From the NCBI RefSeq assembly GCF_927798115.1, contig NZ_CAKMMG010000005.1, positions 277,296 through 341,295 of the forward strand: a stretch of DNA of 64,000 bases, written 5' to 3'. A model generated the notes under the pieces. That model had not been told where the DNA came from and ran no database searches. It was given only the letters and a program-made list of their open reading frames with translations. Positions within the stretch are counted from its first letter, which is position 1. The number at the start of each line of letters is the position of its first letter. This document shows positions 57,610 through 64,000 of this stretch, piece by piece. The stretch comes from Paenibacillus auburnensis (GTDB taxonomy: Bacteria > Bacillota > Bacilli > Paenibacillales > Paenibacillaceae). The position numbers and the translations under genes were made by a program.

Positions 57610-59817
57610 TCAGCCGAGACGTCTAACTTTGGTGTCATTCTTTATTTCCAGCCGCTTCTTCTCCACTTCCTCCATCACTCCCTCACCTTCCACATCGAGA
57701 TTCGGGAGCAAGCGGTCCAGCCACTTCGGAAAATACCAGGCTGATTTCCCGAGCAGCGTCATCACGCCAGGAACAATGAGCATCCGGACGACAAAAGCGT
57801 CAAACAGAACACCAAAGGCGAGCGCCAGCCCCATAACCTTAACCATAGGCTCCTCTGCCAGAACAAATCCTGTAAACACGGCAACCATGATTAGTCCTGC
57901 TGCCGTTACCACTCCACCGCTGTGGTGTATACCGGCAAGAACCGACTTTTTGGCATCTCCGCTCTTCCTGAACTCCTCACGCATCCGGCTGACCAGGAAG
58001 ACTTCGTAGTCCATCGCCAGACCGAACAGTACACCGACTACAATGATCGGCAGGAAATTAAAGACCGGTGCTTTCGCATAAAAGTGGAACAGATTCTGAA
58101 AATGCCCGTCTTGAACAACATAGGTAACGAATCCTAAGGTTGCACCGAGCGACAGGATAAATCCGAGCACTGCCTTGATTGGAACCAGAATCGAACGGAA
58201 CACCAGCATAAGCAGCACAAAGGCCAGGCCGACAATGATCAGGCAGAACTTAGGCAAGGCCTGATTCAGTTTCTGGGTAATATCGATATTGACAGCAGTG
58301 CTGCCGGTTACACCAATCTTGACGTGATCCTGCTGCTCTATTTCCGGTGCCTTATCACGAATCAGATGGACTAGGTCTATCGTTTCGGAATCATTGGGTC
58401 CTGTTGCCGGCATGACGGTAATCAGCGGTACTTTTCCAGATGGGCCAGTGACCGCCGGGTTTACCGCAATAACGTTGGGATAGGTTTTCACTTCATTAAT
58501 TACTTTTGTGAGATTAGCCGCAGCTTCCTGGCCGCCATCCGTTTCAGCTAGAATGACTAGCGGTCCGTGGTAACCCTCCCCGTAAGCTTCGGACAGAAGA
58601 TCATAGGCCCGGCGTTCGGTCTTATCCGGTGATTTATGCCCGTCATTTCCAAGTCCCGTCTCCATGTGGAAGAACGGCAGGGCAATGGTCCCTAGCAGTG
58701 CTACACCCAGTACAACAGCCACTAAAGGTTGACCGGTAACAAATCTTCCCCATACATTGCCGCGTTTTGCCGCCTTTTGATTACTTCCTGTGCCTTTGGC
58801 ACGCTTGGCTGGCGCTTTAATCTTGCCCCCCAGCAACTCCAGAATCGCCGGAACGACGAATATGGTTAGGAGTATTGCGGTGAAGACAGTAAGCGCACCT
58901 GCTATACCCATCGCGGTAAGAAACGGTACTCCAACAAAAGAAAATCCGATTAGCGCGATGATAACGGTCACTCCTGCAAACACTACTGCACTCCCGGCCG
59001 TTCCGTTCGCGATGGCAATCGCTTCCCGTCTTTCATAACCTTCAGCAAGCTGCTGGCGGTATCTGGCGATAATGAACAGTGCATAATCGATACCTACAGC
59101 CAGTCCAAGCATACCGGCCAGCGATAAAGCAAATGAAGGAATATCGAACAGGCTTGTTCCGATGATAATCAGCATGATCCCAAAGCCAATGCCCAATGCC
59201 GCCGTCAGGATCGGAAGAACGCCGGTAAGGATAGAACCCAGTGCAACCGCAAGGATGACCAGTGCCAGCAGTACCCCGAGCCCTTCGGTCGGGCTGCTGG
59301 TTGCCATTTTCACAAAGCCGTCCCCGATCAGTTCGGCCTGCCACCCGGCATCCCGTAGGGTGTCCGCAACCTGAATTACTGTGTCTTTCGAAGCCTCGGT
59401 GACATCTGCACCCGGCACTTTATAATTGATGGTGGCATAGCCAATCGTGCTGTCTGCATTGAGTGAATGGTTATCATACGGGCTGACAACCGAAGCCACC
59501 TCCGGATCTGCTGCCACCTTTTTAAGCTGCGTGCCAATTAGCTGCTGAGCTGCGTCGGAAGCTAATGTTTCATTATCCGGAGCTTTCAGTACAAGCTGGG
59601 TAGTACCGAGGTCACCCTGCGGGTTGGGAAATTCCTTCTCCATAACCTCCAGTGTTTTTTGCGAGGCCAGCCCGGGAATGCTGGTCTCCTCTCCAAAATG
59701 GATTCCCATAGACAGTGCCACAATAGCTGCTACTACTAACAGAGTAAAGCTTCCTATTAGGACCTTAATCCGGTTCTTTGCCGACCAGAATCCCAGCCGG
59801 TACAATAATTTTGACAT
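57610..59817 (-). CDS. MMPL/RND-family membrane transporter (YdfJ-like)
   Basis: 735-residue RND-superfamily protein of the MmpL/YdfJ type with 11-12 transmembrane segments in two halves, each with a large extracellular loop. Typical segments are GMHFGEETSIPGLASQKTLEVMEKEFP, GLAVGIDYALFIIARYRQQLAEGYERREAIAIA, FLPIIVVGVLFGLAMDYEVFLVSRMREEF and LAFGVLFDAFVVRMLIVPGVMTLLG; the GIDYALF and AMDYEVF Asp-Tyr motifs are the proton-relay positions. It likely exports lipids or amphipathic toxic compounds by proton antiport. ATG follows GAGGAGACG. In B. subtilis YdfJ is controlled by the YdfHI two-component system, and a NarL-type system of that kind is encoded ~1 kb away. Confidence 0.9.
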   Translation of the reverse strand: MSKLLYRLGFWSAKNRIKVLIGSFTLLVVAAIVALSMGIHFGEETSIPGLASQKTLEVMEKEFPNPQGDLGTTQLVLKAPDNETLASDAAQQLIGTQLKKVAADPEVASVVSPYDNHSLNADSTIGYATINYKVPGADVTEASKDTVIQVADTLRDAGWQAELIGDGFVKMATSSPTEGLGVLLALVILAVALGSILTGVLPILTAALGIGFGIMLIIIGTSLFDIPSFALSLAGMLGLAVGIDYALFIIARYRQQLAEGYERREAIAIANGTAGSAVVFAGVTVIIALIGFSFVGVPFLTAMGIAGALTVFTAILLTIFVVPAILELLGGKIKAPAKRAKGTGSNQKAAKRGNVWGRFVTGQPLVAVVLGVALLGTIALPFFHMETGLGNDGHKSPDKTERRAYDLLSEAYGEGYHGPLVILAETDGGQEAAANLTKVINEVKTYPNVIAVNPAVTGPSGKVPLITVMPATGPNDSETIDLVHLIRDKAPEIEQQDHVKIGVTGSTAVNIDITQKLNQALPKFCLIIVGLAFVLLMLVFRSILVPIKAVLGFILSLGATLGFVTYVVQDGHFQNLFHFYAKAPVFNFLPIIVVGVLFGLAMDYEVFLVSRMREEFRKSGDAKKSVLAGIHHSGGVVTAAGLIMVAVFTGFVLAEEPMVKVMGLALAFGVLFDAFVVRMLIVPGVMTLLGKSAWYFPKWLDRLLPNLDVEGEGVMEEVEKKRLEIKNDTKVRRLG

Positions 59818-59859
59818 CTCAGTATCGTCTCCTCTTTATTGTGTTTTCTATGCCTTTAT

Positions 59860-59920
59860 CTTATAGAACCGGGGGCCTGCCGCCATCGTCCGAACGGGCG
59901 GGGCATCTTTGCCCTTTCGG
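59860..59920 (-). promoter_or_regulatory. MMPL gene promoter region with an inverted repeat upstream of the -35
   Basis: On the minus strand TATAAG (59860-59865) serves as -10; no good -35 is seen. Just upstream lies an inverted repeat, CCGAACGGGC (59890-59899) with GCCCTTTCGG (59911-59920), one mismatch. Its centre is ~40 bases from the -10, nearly the same as the palindrome in the kinase gene promoter. Confidence 0.55.
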
Positions 59921-59935
59921 GCAGCCCTTTAGACA

Positions 59936-59966
59936 CAAAAAAAAGAGCCCCACAATGTAGGGCCCT
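59936..59966 (-). terminator. Terminator after the NAD-dependent dehydrogenase gene
   Basis: On the minus strand GCCCTACA pairs with TGTGGGGC (with one G-T pair), followed by CTCTTTTTTTT. It lies ~30 bp past the stop at 59995. Confidence 0.8.
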
Positions 59967-59994
59967 GCATCAATGCTTATTCTATAGCTCCTTG

Positions 59995-60771
59995 TTACAG
60001 CTTCTGTCCTCCCTGATAGGCGGTTTCATCCTGACGTACCTTCCAGCCCGCGGCCTTCGCCTGTTCAAGCAGCTCAGTTCCGTCATCCAGCGGCTTATAT
60101 CCGATCAATGCTTCCAAATAATCGATATTGTAGTAATTGTCACTATTGGCTGACGTGCCATACAGATTCAAATACGGCATTCGCTCATCTGCTTCGATAC
60201 AGCAAATAACCAGCTGCAGCATGTCTCGCTCCGAGATCCAAATATGCCCTGCACGCTCCGAATGAGGACGGTCATCTCCCGGAAAGTTGCCGATGCGGAT
60301 ATTGAAGGACGAGATTTTGCCCTGATCCGCATATAGACGGCCAAGCAACTCGATATAGCATTTACTCAGCCCGTAAAAGCTATCCGGACGGTAAGGGTCC
60401 AGCGGATCTGGCTTCTCATCCGTCTTGTAGAATCCAGTCGCATGGTTGGAGCTGGCGAATACAATGCGTTTCACCCCGTTTTGCACCGCAGCTTCGAATA
60501 GCTTGTACGCACCGCTCACATTTCCCGGCAGCACCTTGCCGAGAAAATCCTCCTCATCCTTAATCGAGGAAAAATGGAGCACGGTATCAACATTCTGCGT
60601 CAGCTCAGCCAGCCTTGCATCATCCGTAATGTCCAATTCCAGGATCTCTTGCCTGTCGTCCGCCTGAATATCCGCCCCGCTAACCTCATAGCGTCCATCT
60701 TCTTTAAGACCCTGATAGATCACATTGCCTATTCTGCCAGCCGCACCTGTTATAAGCAGTTTGCGTTTCAT
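59995..60771 (-). CDS. NAD-dependent epimerase/dehydratase family protein (uronate dehydrogenase-like)
   Basis: 258-residue extended SDR enzyme: cofactor motif LLITGAAGRIGNVIYQ, VDTVLHFSSIKDE, the Ser motif IVFASSNHATGFY and catalytic YGLSK. Features such as FNIRIGNFPGDDRPHSERAGHIWISERDMLQLVICCIE match uronate dehydrogenases and related NAD sugar dehydrogenases, so oxidation of hexuronates is possible, though the subgroup has many specificities. ATG at 60771 follows GGGGAAGGAGC; the frame to 60891 is rejected because it overlaps the regulator gene and lacks the nucleotide-binding start. It is transcribed in the same direction as the two-component genes just upstream (55 bp), so read-through is possible. 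Confidence 0.85.
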   Translation of the reverse strand: MKRKLLITGAAGRIGNVIYQGLKEDGRYEVSGADIQADDRQEILELDITDDARLAELTQNVDTVLHFSSIKDEEDFLGKVLPGNVSGAYKLFEAAVQNGVKRIVFASSNHATGFYKTDEKPDPLDPYRPDSFYGLSKCYIELLGRLYADQGKISSFNIRIGNFPGDDRPHSERAGHIWISERDMLQLVICCIEADERMPYLNLYGTSANSDNYYNIDYLEALIGYKPLDDGTELLEQAKAAGWKVRQDETAYQGGQKL

Positions 60772-60826
60772 TATCGCAAGCTCCTTCCCCGTCCGTGGAT
60801 TAATCGCAATGTTAGTTATTACCCGG

Positions 60827-61480
60827 TTACATCTGTATAATCCCACGCTCCATAGCAGCAGCCACTGCCTGTGACCGGGAATCCACTCCAAGTTTATTAT
60901 AAATACTTGTTAGATGAGCTTTTACCGTCCGTTCTGAAATCCCTATGTCATAGGCAATTTCTTTACTCTTGAATCCCCGGGCGACGCTCTGCAGAATTTG
61001 CACCTCTTTATCGCTCAACAGGGAACTCGCCCCCTTAACCGGTATAGGGCTCCTCTGGTACTCACGGGCGGCAATTACCTTTTCCATGATCTCTGCTGAC
61101 AGTAAAGTCTCCCCTCTCACTGCCGATTCAATATTTCTGAACAGATTCTCCCGGCTTGTATCCTTCAGCAGATAACCTCTCGCCCCCAAGGCAAGACCAT
61201 TAATCATTAATTCATCCTCATTATAGGTCGTCAAAATAATTACCGGTACAGATATATCCCTCTCTCTCAGTATCTGCATCGCTTCCAGTCCGCTCATCAC
61301 CGGCATATTTAAATCCATCAGGATCACATCCGGCTGCACCTCATCAATCAGACTTAGCGCCTGCTGTCCATTCTCTGCTTCCCCGGCAATCTGAAACTGT
61401 TCACTTGTCTCCAGGATCAGCTTTAAGCCTTGCCGGACAACGAAATGATCGTCTACGATCAGGATTCTATATTGGGTCAT
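60827..61480 (-). CDS. NarL/LuxR-family response regulator (YdfI/LiaR-like)
   Basis: 217-residue regulator. The receiver has DD in LIVDDHFVV, phospho-acceptor Asp56 (VILMDLNMPVMSG), Thr in ILTTYN and Lys in GYLLKDTS. The C-terminal LuxR-type HTH is LSDKEVQILQSVARGFKSKEIAYDIGISERTVKAHLTSIYNKLGV. It starts 3 bp after the kinase stop. Layout and the neighbouring MMPL transporter suggest B. subtilis YdfI, which activates ydfJ. The 30-bp palindrome upstream of the kinase gene is a candidate autoregulatory site. Confidence 0.93.
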   Translation of the reverse strand: MTQYRILIVDDHFVVRQGLKLILETSEQFQIAGEAENGQQALSLIDEVQPDVILMDLNMPVMSGLEAMQILRERDISVPVIILTTYNEDELMINGLALGARGYLLKDTSRENLFRNIESAVRGETLLSAEIMEKVIAAREYQRSPIPVKGASSLLSDKEVQILQSVARGFKSKEIAYDIGISERTVKAHLTSIYNKLGVDSRSQAVAAAMERGIIQM

Positions 61481-61483
61481 CGT

Positions 61484-62674
61484 TTATTCTCCCTCGGTGA
61501 ATAATGCTTCGATTGTAATGCTTGTCCCTTCCTGGCTACTGTCAACCTCCATTTTGCCTCCAATCAGCCGGACCCGTTCCTGAAGCCCCAAAAGACCATA
61601 ATGTCCGGGCTCCTTCCCAATAGCATTCGCGCTGAACCCGATTCCATTGTCTCTGATCACTATCCTCAACCGGCCGTTCTGGTCAGACACACTCACCCAC
61701 ACCTTGTCCGCCTGGGCATGCCGGGCAATATTGGTAAGGCACTCCTTAACCATGTGCAGACCGTGTTCCATTAACATCCTGGACAAGCGTTTCGTGAGCT
61801 GCAGCTGAGTTACTGCGTCGATACCGGTCGCGTCTTTAAAATGCTGCACTTCAGCCTCAACGGATTCCCTGAAATCCAGTTCAAAGGCCGACTTCAACCG
61901 CAGATTATCAATGGCCAGCCGTGCTTCCGCCAGCGTCCGGCGGGCCTGCTTCATCGACAGTCTGATGATTTCCTGCGTTCGCTCCGTACGGCCTTGCGTC
62001 AAATGGGCATCCGCAGCTTCAAGCTGCATAATCAGCCCTGCTACTCCCTGTGCCAGCGTATCATGCAGATCGCGGGCCATACGTTGACGTTCACCCGCAA
62101 GGGTCAGCTCCTCTACCTTCATATGCGCTTCCTTAAGATCACGCAGGAAATTCTGAATCCGGAGCCGTTCCTGAACCTGCTGAAAGAACAATAGGGCATA
62201 GGCCACTACAACAATCAGCATCAATGCAAAAAAGGGAAGGATGAAGACCACTTCATCCGTATCGCTTAAAGTAAGAGCAGCATCAAAAAACAGCACCAAA
62301 CATATCACTGACACAAAAAAAACATTTCTGATCCGGTACGAAAAGGCTAAGCTTTGCGCAACTAATACCGGAAGTAGCCCGATTAATACAGCCTGATAAC
62401 CATCCGGCAGCAGAATTGCACATAGATAGATTAGAACACCCTGCACAGCAAAGTGCAGCCAGAATTGTTTATTGGATATCCGGTAAAAATTCCAGTGCAG
62501 CAGAACATGGACCGTAAATAAACCGGTGAACACTAAACTTCTCAATATTTGAGGCTCATGAATGAACTGCATCAGTATGGCCGCTACATAAACGACCGAC
62601 ACCCAGATCAGAACGGTCACTCTGGATTCGAATAATTCATTCATTAACACCAGTCCGTCTTTTTTTTCTTTCAC
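61484..62674 (-). CDS. NarL-type sensor histidine kinase (HisKA_3; YdfH-like)
   Basis: 396-residue kinase with five or six transmembrane segments in the first ~165 residues (no large extracellular domain), a short coiled linker (FFQQVQERLRIQNFLRDLKEAHMKVEELTLAGERQ) and the HisKA_3 dimerisation domain with His204 in RMARDLHDTLAQGVAG. The HATPase follows (LTNIARHAQADKVWVSV, IRDNGIGFS, GHYGLLGLQERV). The start is a GTG at 62674 with AAGGAGGGCGG upstream. A membrane-embedded sensor of this type probably detects envelope disturbance or a membrane-soluble compound. It is first in a two-gene operon with the response regulator. Confidence 0.92.
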   Translation of the reverse strand: MKEKKDGLVLMNELFESRVTVLIWVSVVYVAAILMQFIHEPQILRSLVFTGLFTVHVLLHWNFYRISNKQFWLHFAVQGVLIYLCAILLPDGYQAVLIGLLPVLVAQSLAFSYRIRNVFFVSVICLVLFFDAALTLSDTDEVVFILPFFALMLIVVVAYALLFFQQVQERLRIQNFLRDLKEAHMKVEELTLAGERQRMARDLHDTLAQGVAGLIMQLEAADAHLTQGRTERTQEIIRLSMKQARRTLAEARLAIDNLRLKSAFELDFRESVEAEVQHFKDATGIDAVTQLQLTKRLSRMLMEHGLHMVKECLTNIARHAQADKVWVSVSDQNGRLRIVIRDNGIGFSANAIGKEPGHYGLLGLQERVRLIGGKMEVDSSQEGTSITIEALFTEGE

Positions 62675-62696
62675 TTGGCCGCCCTCCTTATGTTCT

Positions 62697-62702
62697 ATTA
62701 TA
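62697..62702 (-). promoter_or_regulatory. -10 element of the two-component operon
   Basis: TATAAT on the minus strand, ~25 bases before the GTG start. The -35 position (about 62720-62725) holds a poor match, which suggests an activator-dependent promoter. Confidence 0.6.
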
Positions 62703-62724
62703 AGGATTTATGCTCTGTGTTCAT

Positions 62725-62754
62725 ATGTACGAAGGTACATGTACCTTCGTACAT
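62725..62754. promoter_or_regulatory. Perfect 30-bp palindrome upstream of the two-component operon
   Basis: All 30 bases are self-complementary. Each arm reads ATGTACGAAGGTACA; the centre is GTACATGTAC. It abuts the -35 position of the operon, the usual place for an activating NarL-type dimer. The CGAAGGTAC part is close to the YdfI 12-mer reported for B. subtilis (GCCCRAAYGTAC, from memory). Confidence 0.8.
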
Positions 62755-62808
62755 CCAGGGCTGTCATCCATCAGTTAAGTTCCGGCATTTCGGCAAAAAA
62801 ACAGCAAA

Positions 62809-62835
62809 AAGCCGGCATTCAAAGAATACCGGCTT
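62809..62835 (-). terminator. Terminator after the SDR gene
   Basis: AAGCCGG-ATTC (62809-62820) pairs with GAAT-CCGGCTT (62824-62835), loop of 3. On the minus strand TTTTTGC and a later T7 run follow. Confidence 0.87.
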
Positions 62836-62897
62836 AGTTTGAATCAGACTCTATTTTCAATAATCACATAAACAATAGTCCTGTTCAATCTGTTGAA

Positions 62898-63608
62898 TTA
62901 CCATGGAAGCTCATTATCCATATAAAAGAAACCGCCTGTTGGACCGTCCGCTGGCAGAGTTGCATACTGAACAGCTGTCCGTGCACCTTCTTCAGGTGAC
63001 AATTCAGCCTTCTCTCCGCCCATACGGGTCTTTACCAAACCTGGATGTACAGTATTAATCTTCAGATTCGTCCCCTCGTACTTCTTCGCCCAATAGACAG
63101 TCAGCATATTGAGTGCCGCCTTGGACGCTGCATAAGCAGGCGTAGCAAGCCGTTGTGCGAGCTCATTGCTCAGCAGGAACTGAATCGACCCTAAGGCACT
63201 GCTCTGGTTTACAATTCTGCCTGCATCGCTCTCCAACAGCAGCGGCAGCAAAGCTTCGGTGATGTGATACGGCGCAAATGTATTGACCTCGAAAGTAGTT
63301 TCAAAAGCACCCTCGACTTTCGACGGCTCCGCCCAGATCCCAGCGTTATTTACCAGAATATCAAGCTTACCGTATTCCTCGCCGATCCATTTAGCCAAGG
63401 CGGCGATATGCTCACCATTGGTCACCTCAAGCTCTACACCTAAGGCATCAATCCCCAGTTCCTTCAACTGGCCGGCTGCTGAATCAGCATCAGCCTTAGT
63501 ACGTGCCGACACCAATACCGTAATTCCCTGTTCTCCTAATTGTTTTGCGACTTCAAAACCGATCCCTTTGCTGGCTCCTGTTACTAATGCGATTTTTTTA
63601 CTCATCAT
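62898..63608 (-). CDS. Short-chain dehydrogenase/reductase (SDR)
   Basis: 236-residue classical SDR: nucleotide-binding ALVTGASKGIGFEVAKQL, NNAG in LDILVNNAGIWAE, the catalytic Ser region IVNQSSALGS and YxxxK in PAYAASKAALNML; VHPGLVKTRMGG is the typical PG loop. It most resembles cytosolic NADPH carbonyl-reductase-like SDRs; the substrate is unknown. A TTG/ATG cluster at the start follows TAAGGAGGAATT; two ATGs in a row (63608 and 63605) leave a one-codon uncertainty. Upstream lie TetR-type palindromes, but no TetR gene is in the window. Confidence 0.9.
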   Translation of the reverse strand: MMSKKIALVTGASKGIGFEVAKQLGEQGITVLVSARTKADADSAAGQLKELGIDALGVELEVTNGEHIAALAKWIGEEYGKLDILVNNAGIWAEPSKVEGAFETTFEVNTFAPYHITEALLPLLLESDAGRIVNQSSALGSIQFLLSNELAQRLATPAYAASKAALNMLTVYWAKKYEGTNLKINTVHPGLVKTRMGGEKAELSPEEGARTAVQYATLPADGPTGGFFYMDNELPW

Positions 63609-63691
63609 AATTCCTCCTTATTTTTGAGACCGACCATTCTAATTACTTCAAAAAAATAACCTATTGTCAGCGGAACTCCCTGATATTTGTG

Positions 63692-63703
63692 AACGATCGT
63701 TCT
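63692..63703. promoter_or_regulatory. TetR-type operator-like palindrome
   Basis: GAACGATCGTTC, a perfect 12-bp palindrome ~85 bases upstream of the SDR gene. The core CGATCGTTCT recurs in the inverted repeat at 63753-63801; a degenerate version (ACCGACCATTCT) occurs near 63629. Confidence 0.55.
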
Positions 63704-63752
63704 AGTATTACCATCCTTCTGTTCACTTTCCTGACTATGGTGAAAGCTTAAC

Positions 63753-63801
63753 ATAATGAGAACGATCAGTAAAGTATTATTTTACCGATCGTTCTCATTA
63801 T
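63753..63801. repeat. Long inverted repeat containing TetR-like half sites
   Basis: 21-base arms (63753-63773 and 63781-63801) with one mismatch and a 7-base spacer. Both arms contain GAGAACGATC (or its complement) and GTAAA. It lacks a U run, so an operator pair is likelier than a terminator. Confidence 0.65.
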
Positions 63802-63847
63802 ATAATTCCTGCTTGTTCAATGTTTTCAATCAATATACGACACAGAA

Positions 63848-63876
63848 ACAAAAAAAGCATCCCCTAGGGGATGCTC
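63848..63876 (-). terminator. rRNA operon terminator
   Basis: AGCATCCCC (63856-63864) and GGGGATGCT (63867-63875) form a perfect stem. On the minus strand TTTTTTTG follows, just beyond the 5S gene. Confidence 0.9.
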
Positions 63877-63883
63877 TCAAAGT

Positions 63884-64000
63884 GCTTGGCGGCGTCCTAC
63901 TCTCCCAGGACCCTTCGGTCCAAGTACCATCGGCGCTGGAAGGCTTAACGGTCGTGTTCGGGATGGGTACGCGTGGAACCCTTCCGCTATCGCCACCAAA
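63884..64000 (-). rRNA. rrf: 5S ribosomal RNA
   Basis: On the minus strand the sequence begins TTTGGTGGCGATAGCGG and ends GGACGCCGCCAAGC, with CCCATCCCGAACACG and GTTAAGCC in between, all characteristic of Firmicute 5S rRNA. About 117 bases, with the 5' end at the window edge, so it is complete or lacks at most a base or two. A strong terminator follows, so this is the 3' end of an rRNA operon whose 23S and 16S genes lie beyond the right edge. Confidence 0.95.

Overview
The window looks like chromosomal DNA of a Paenibacillus-type, spore-forming Gram-positive bacterium. The evidence is an S-layer-anchored multidomain glucanase, copper-amine-oxidase-like stalk domains, LplABC-type sugar ABC transporters each with a divergent or nearby LacI or AraC regulator, sporulation genes lytH and yunB beside lipA and yutD (a Bacillus-like neighbourhood), and strong AGGAGG ribosome binding sites with frequent TTG and GTG starts. 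A 5S rRNA gene on the minus strand closes the right edge, so an rRNA operon lies beyond it. I saw no tRNA, CRISPR array, insertion sequence or phage gene.

Layout. 1-9.5 kb: a stalk-domain protein cut by the left edge, an S41 protease, yutD, lipA, lytH, a GH13 maltogenic-type amylase, an alpha/beta hydrolase and yunB. 9.6-14.3 kb: a VTT-domain membrane protein, then an OpuA glycine betaine transporter operon with a divergent GbsR-type repressor. 14.4-20.7 kb: a 1667-residue SLH-GH16-CBM beta-glucanase with a divergent LacI regulator. 21.2-22.2 kb: fabH behind a FapR-type operator. 22.4-34.1 kb: a pectin or rhamnogalacturonan-oligomer operon (binding protein, two permeases, GH105, GH28), cueP, a second orphan binding protein, and a membrane-bound AraC-type regulator. 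34.2-38.5 kb: a DUF3153 lipoprotein, the KimA potassium importer, a MarR/DUF2798 pair and a small membrane protein. 38.6-50.3 kb: a fructan locus (two permeases, binding protein, intracellular GH32, fructokinase, secreted modular GH32) with a divergent LacI regulator. 50.3-55.0 kb: an ATP-grasp protein, then an FG-GAP-type lipoprotein with an OmpR-type two-component system. 55.0-64.0 kb: flavin reductase and MhqO-like dioxygenase, a glycosyltransferase, an MMPL transporter, an NAD-dependent dehydrogenase, a NarL-type two-component system, an SDR enzyme and 5S rRNA.

How genes work together. Three glycan systems (beta-glucan, pectin, fructan) pair secreted or intracellular hydrolases with ABC uptake and a dedicated regulator. 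A shared 10-mer (ATGATTATTG) links the AraC regulator's own promoter region to the pectin operon promoter. The NarL-type regulator's promoter has a perfect 30-bp palindrome, and the nearby MMPL transporter promoter has a related inverted repeat at the same place relative to the -10, pointing to a YdfHI-YdfJ-like circuit.

The least explained material is intergenic: a structured repeat present twice (near 28.8 kb and 45.1 kb) whose 14-bp stem differs in sequence but keeps pairing, plus two further short repeat families near 20.8 and 29.2 kb. All of this is read by eye; no database search or folding was run.
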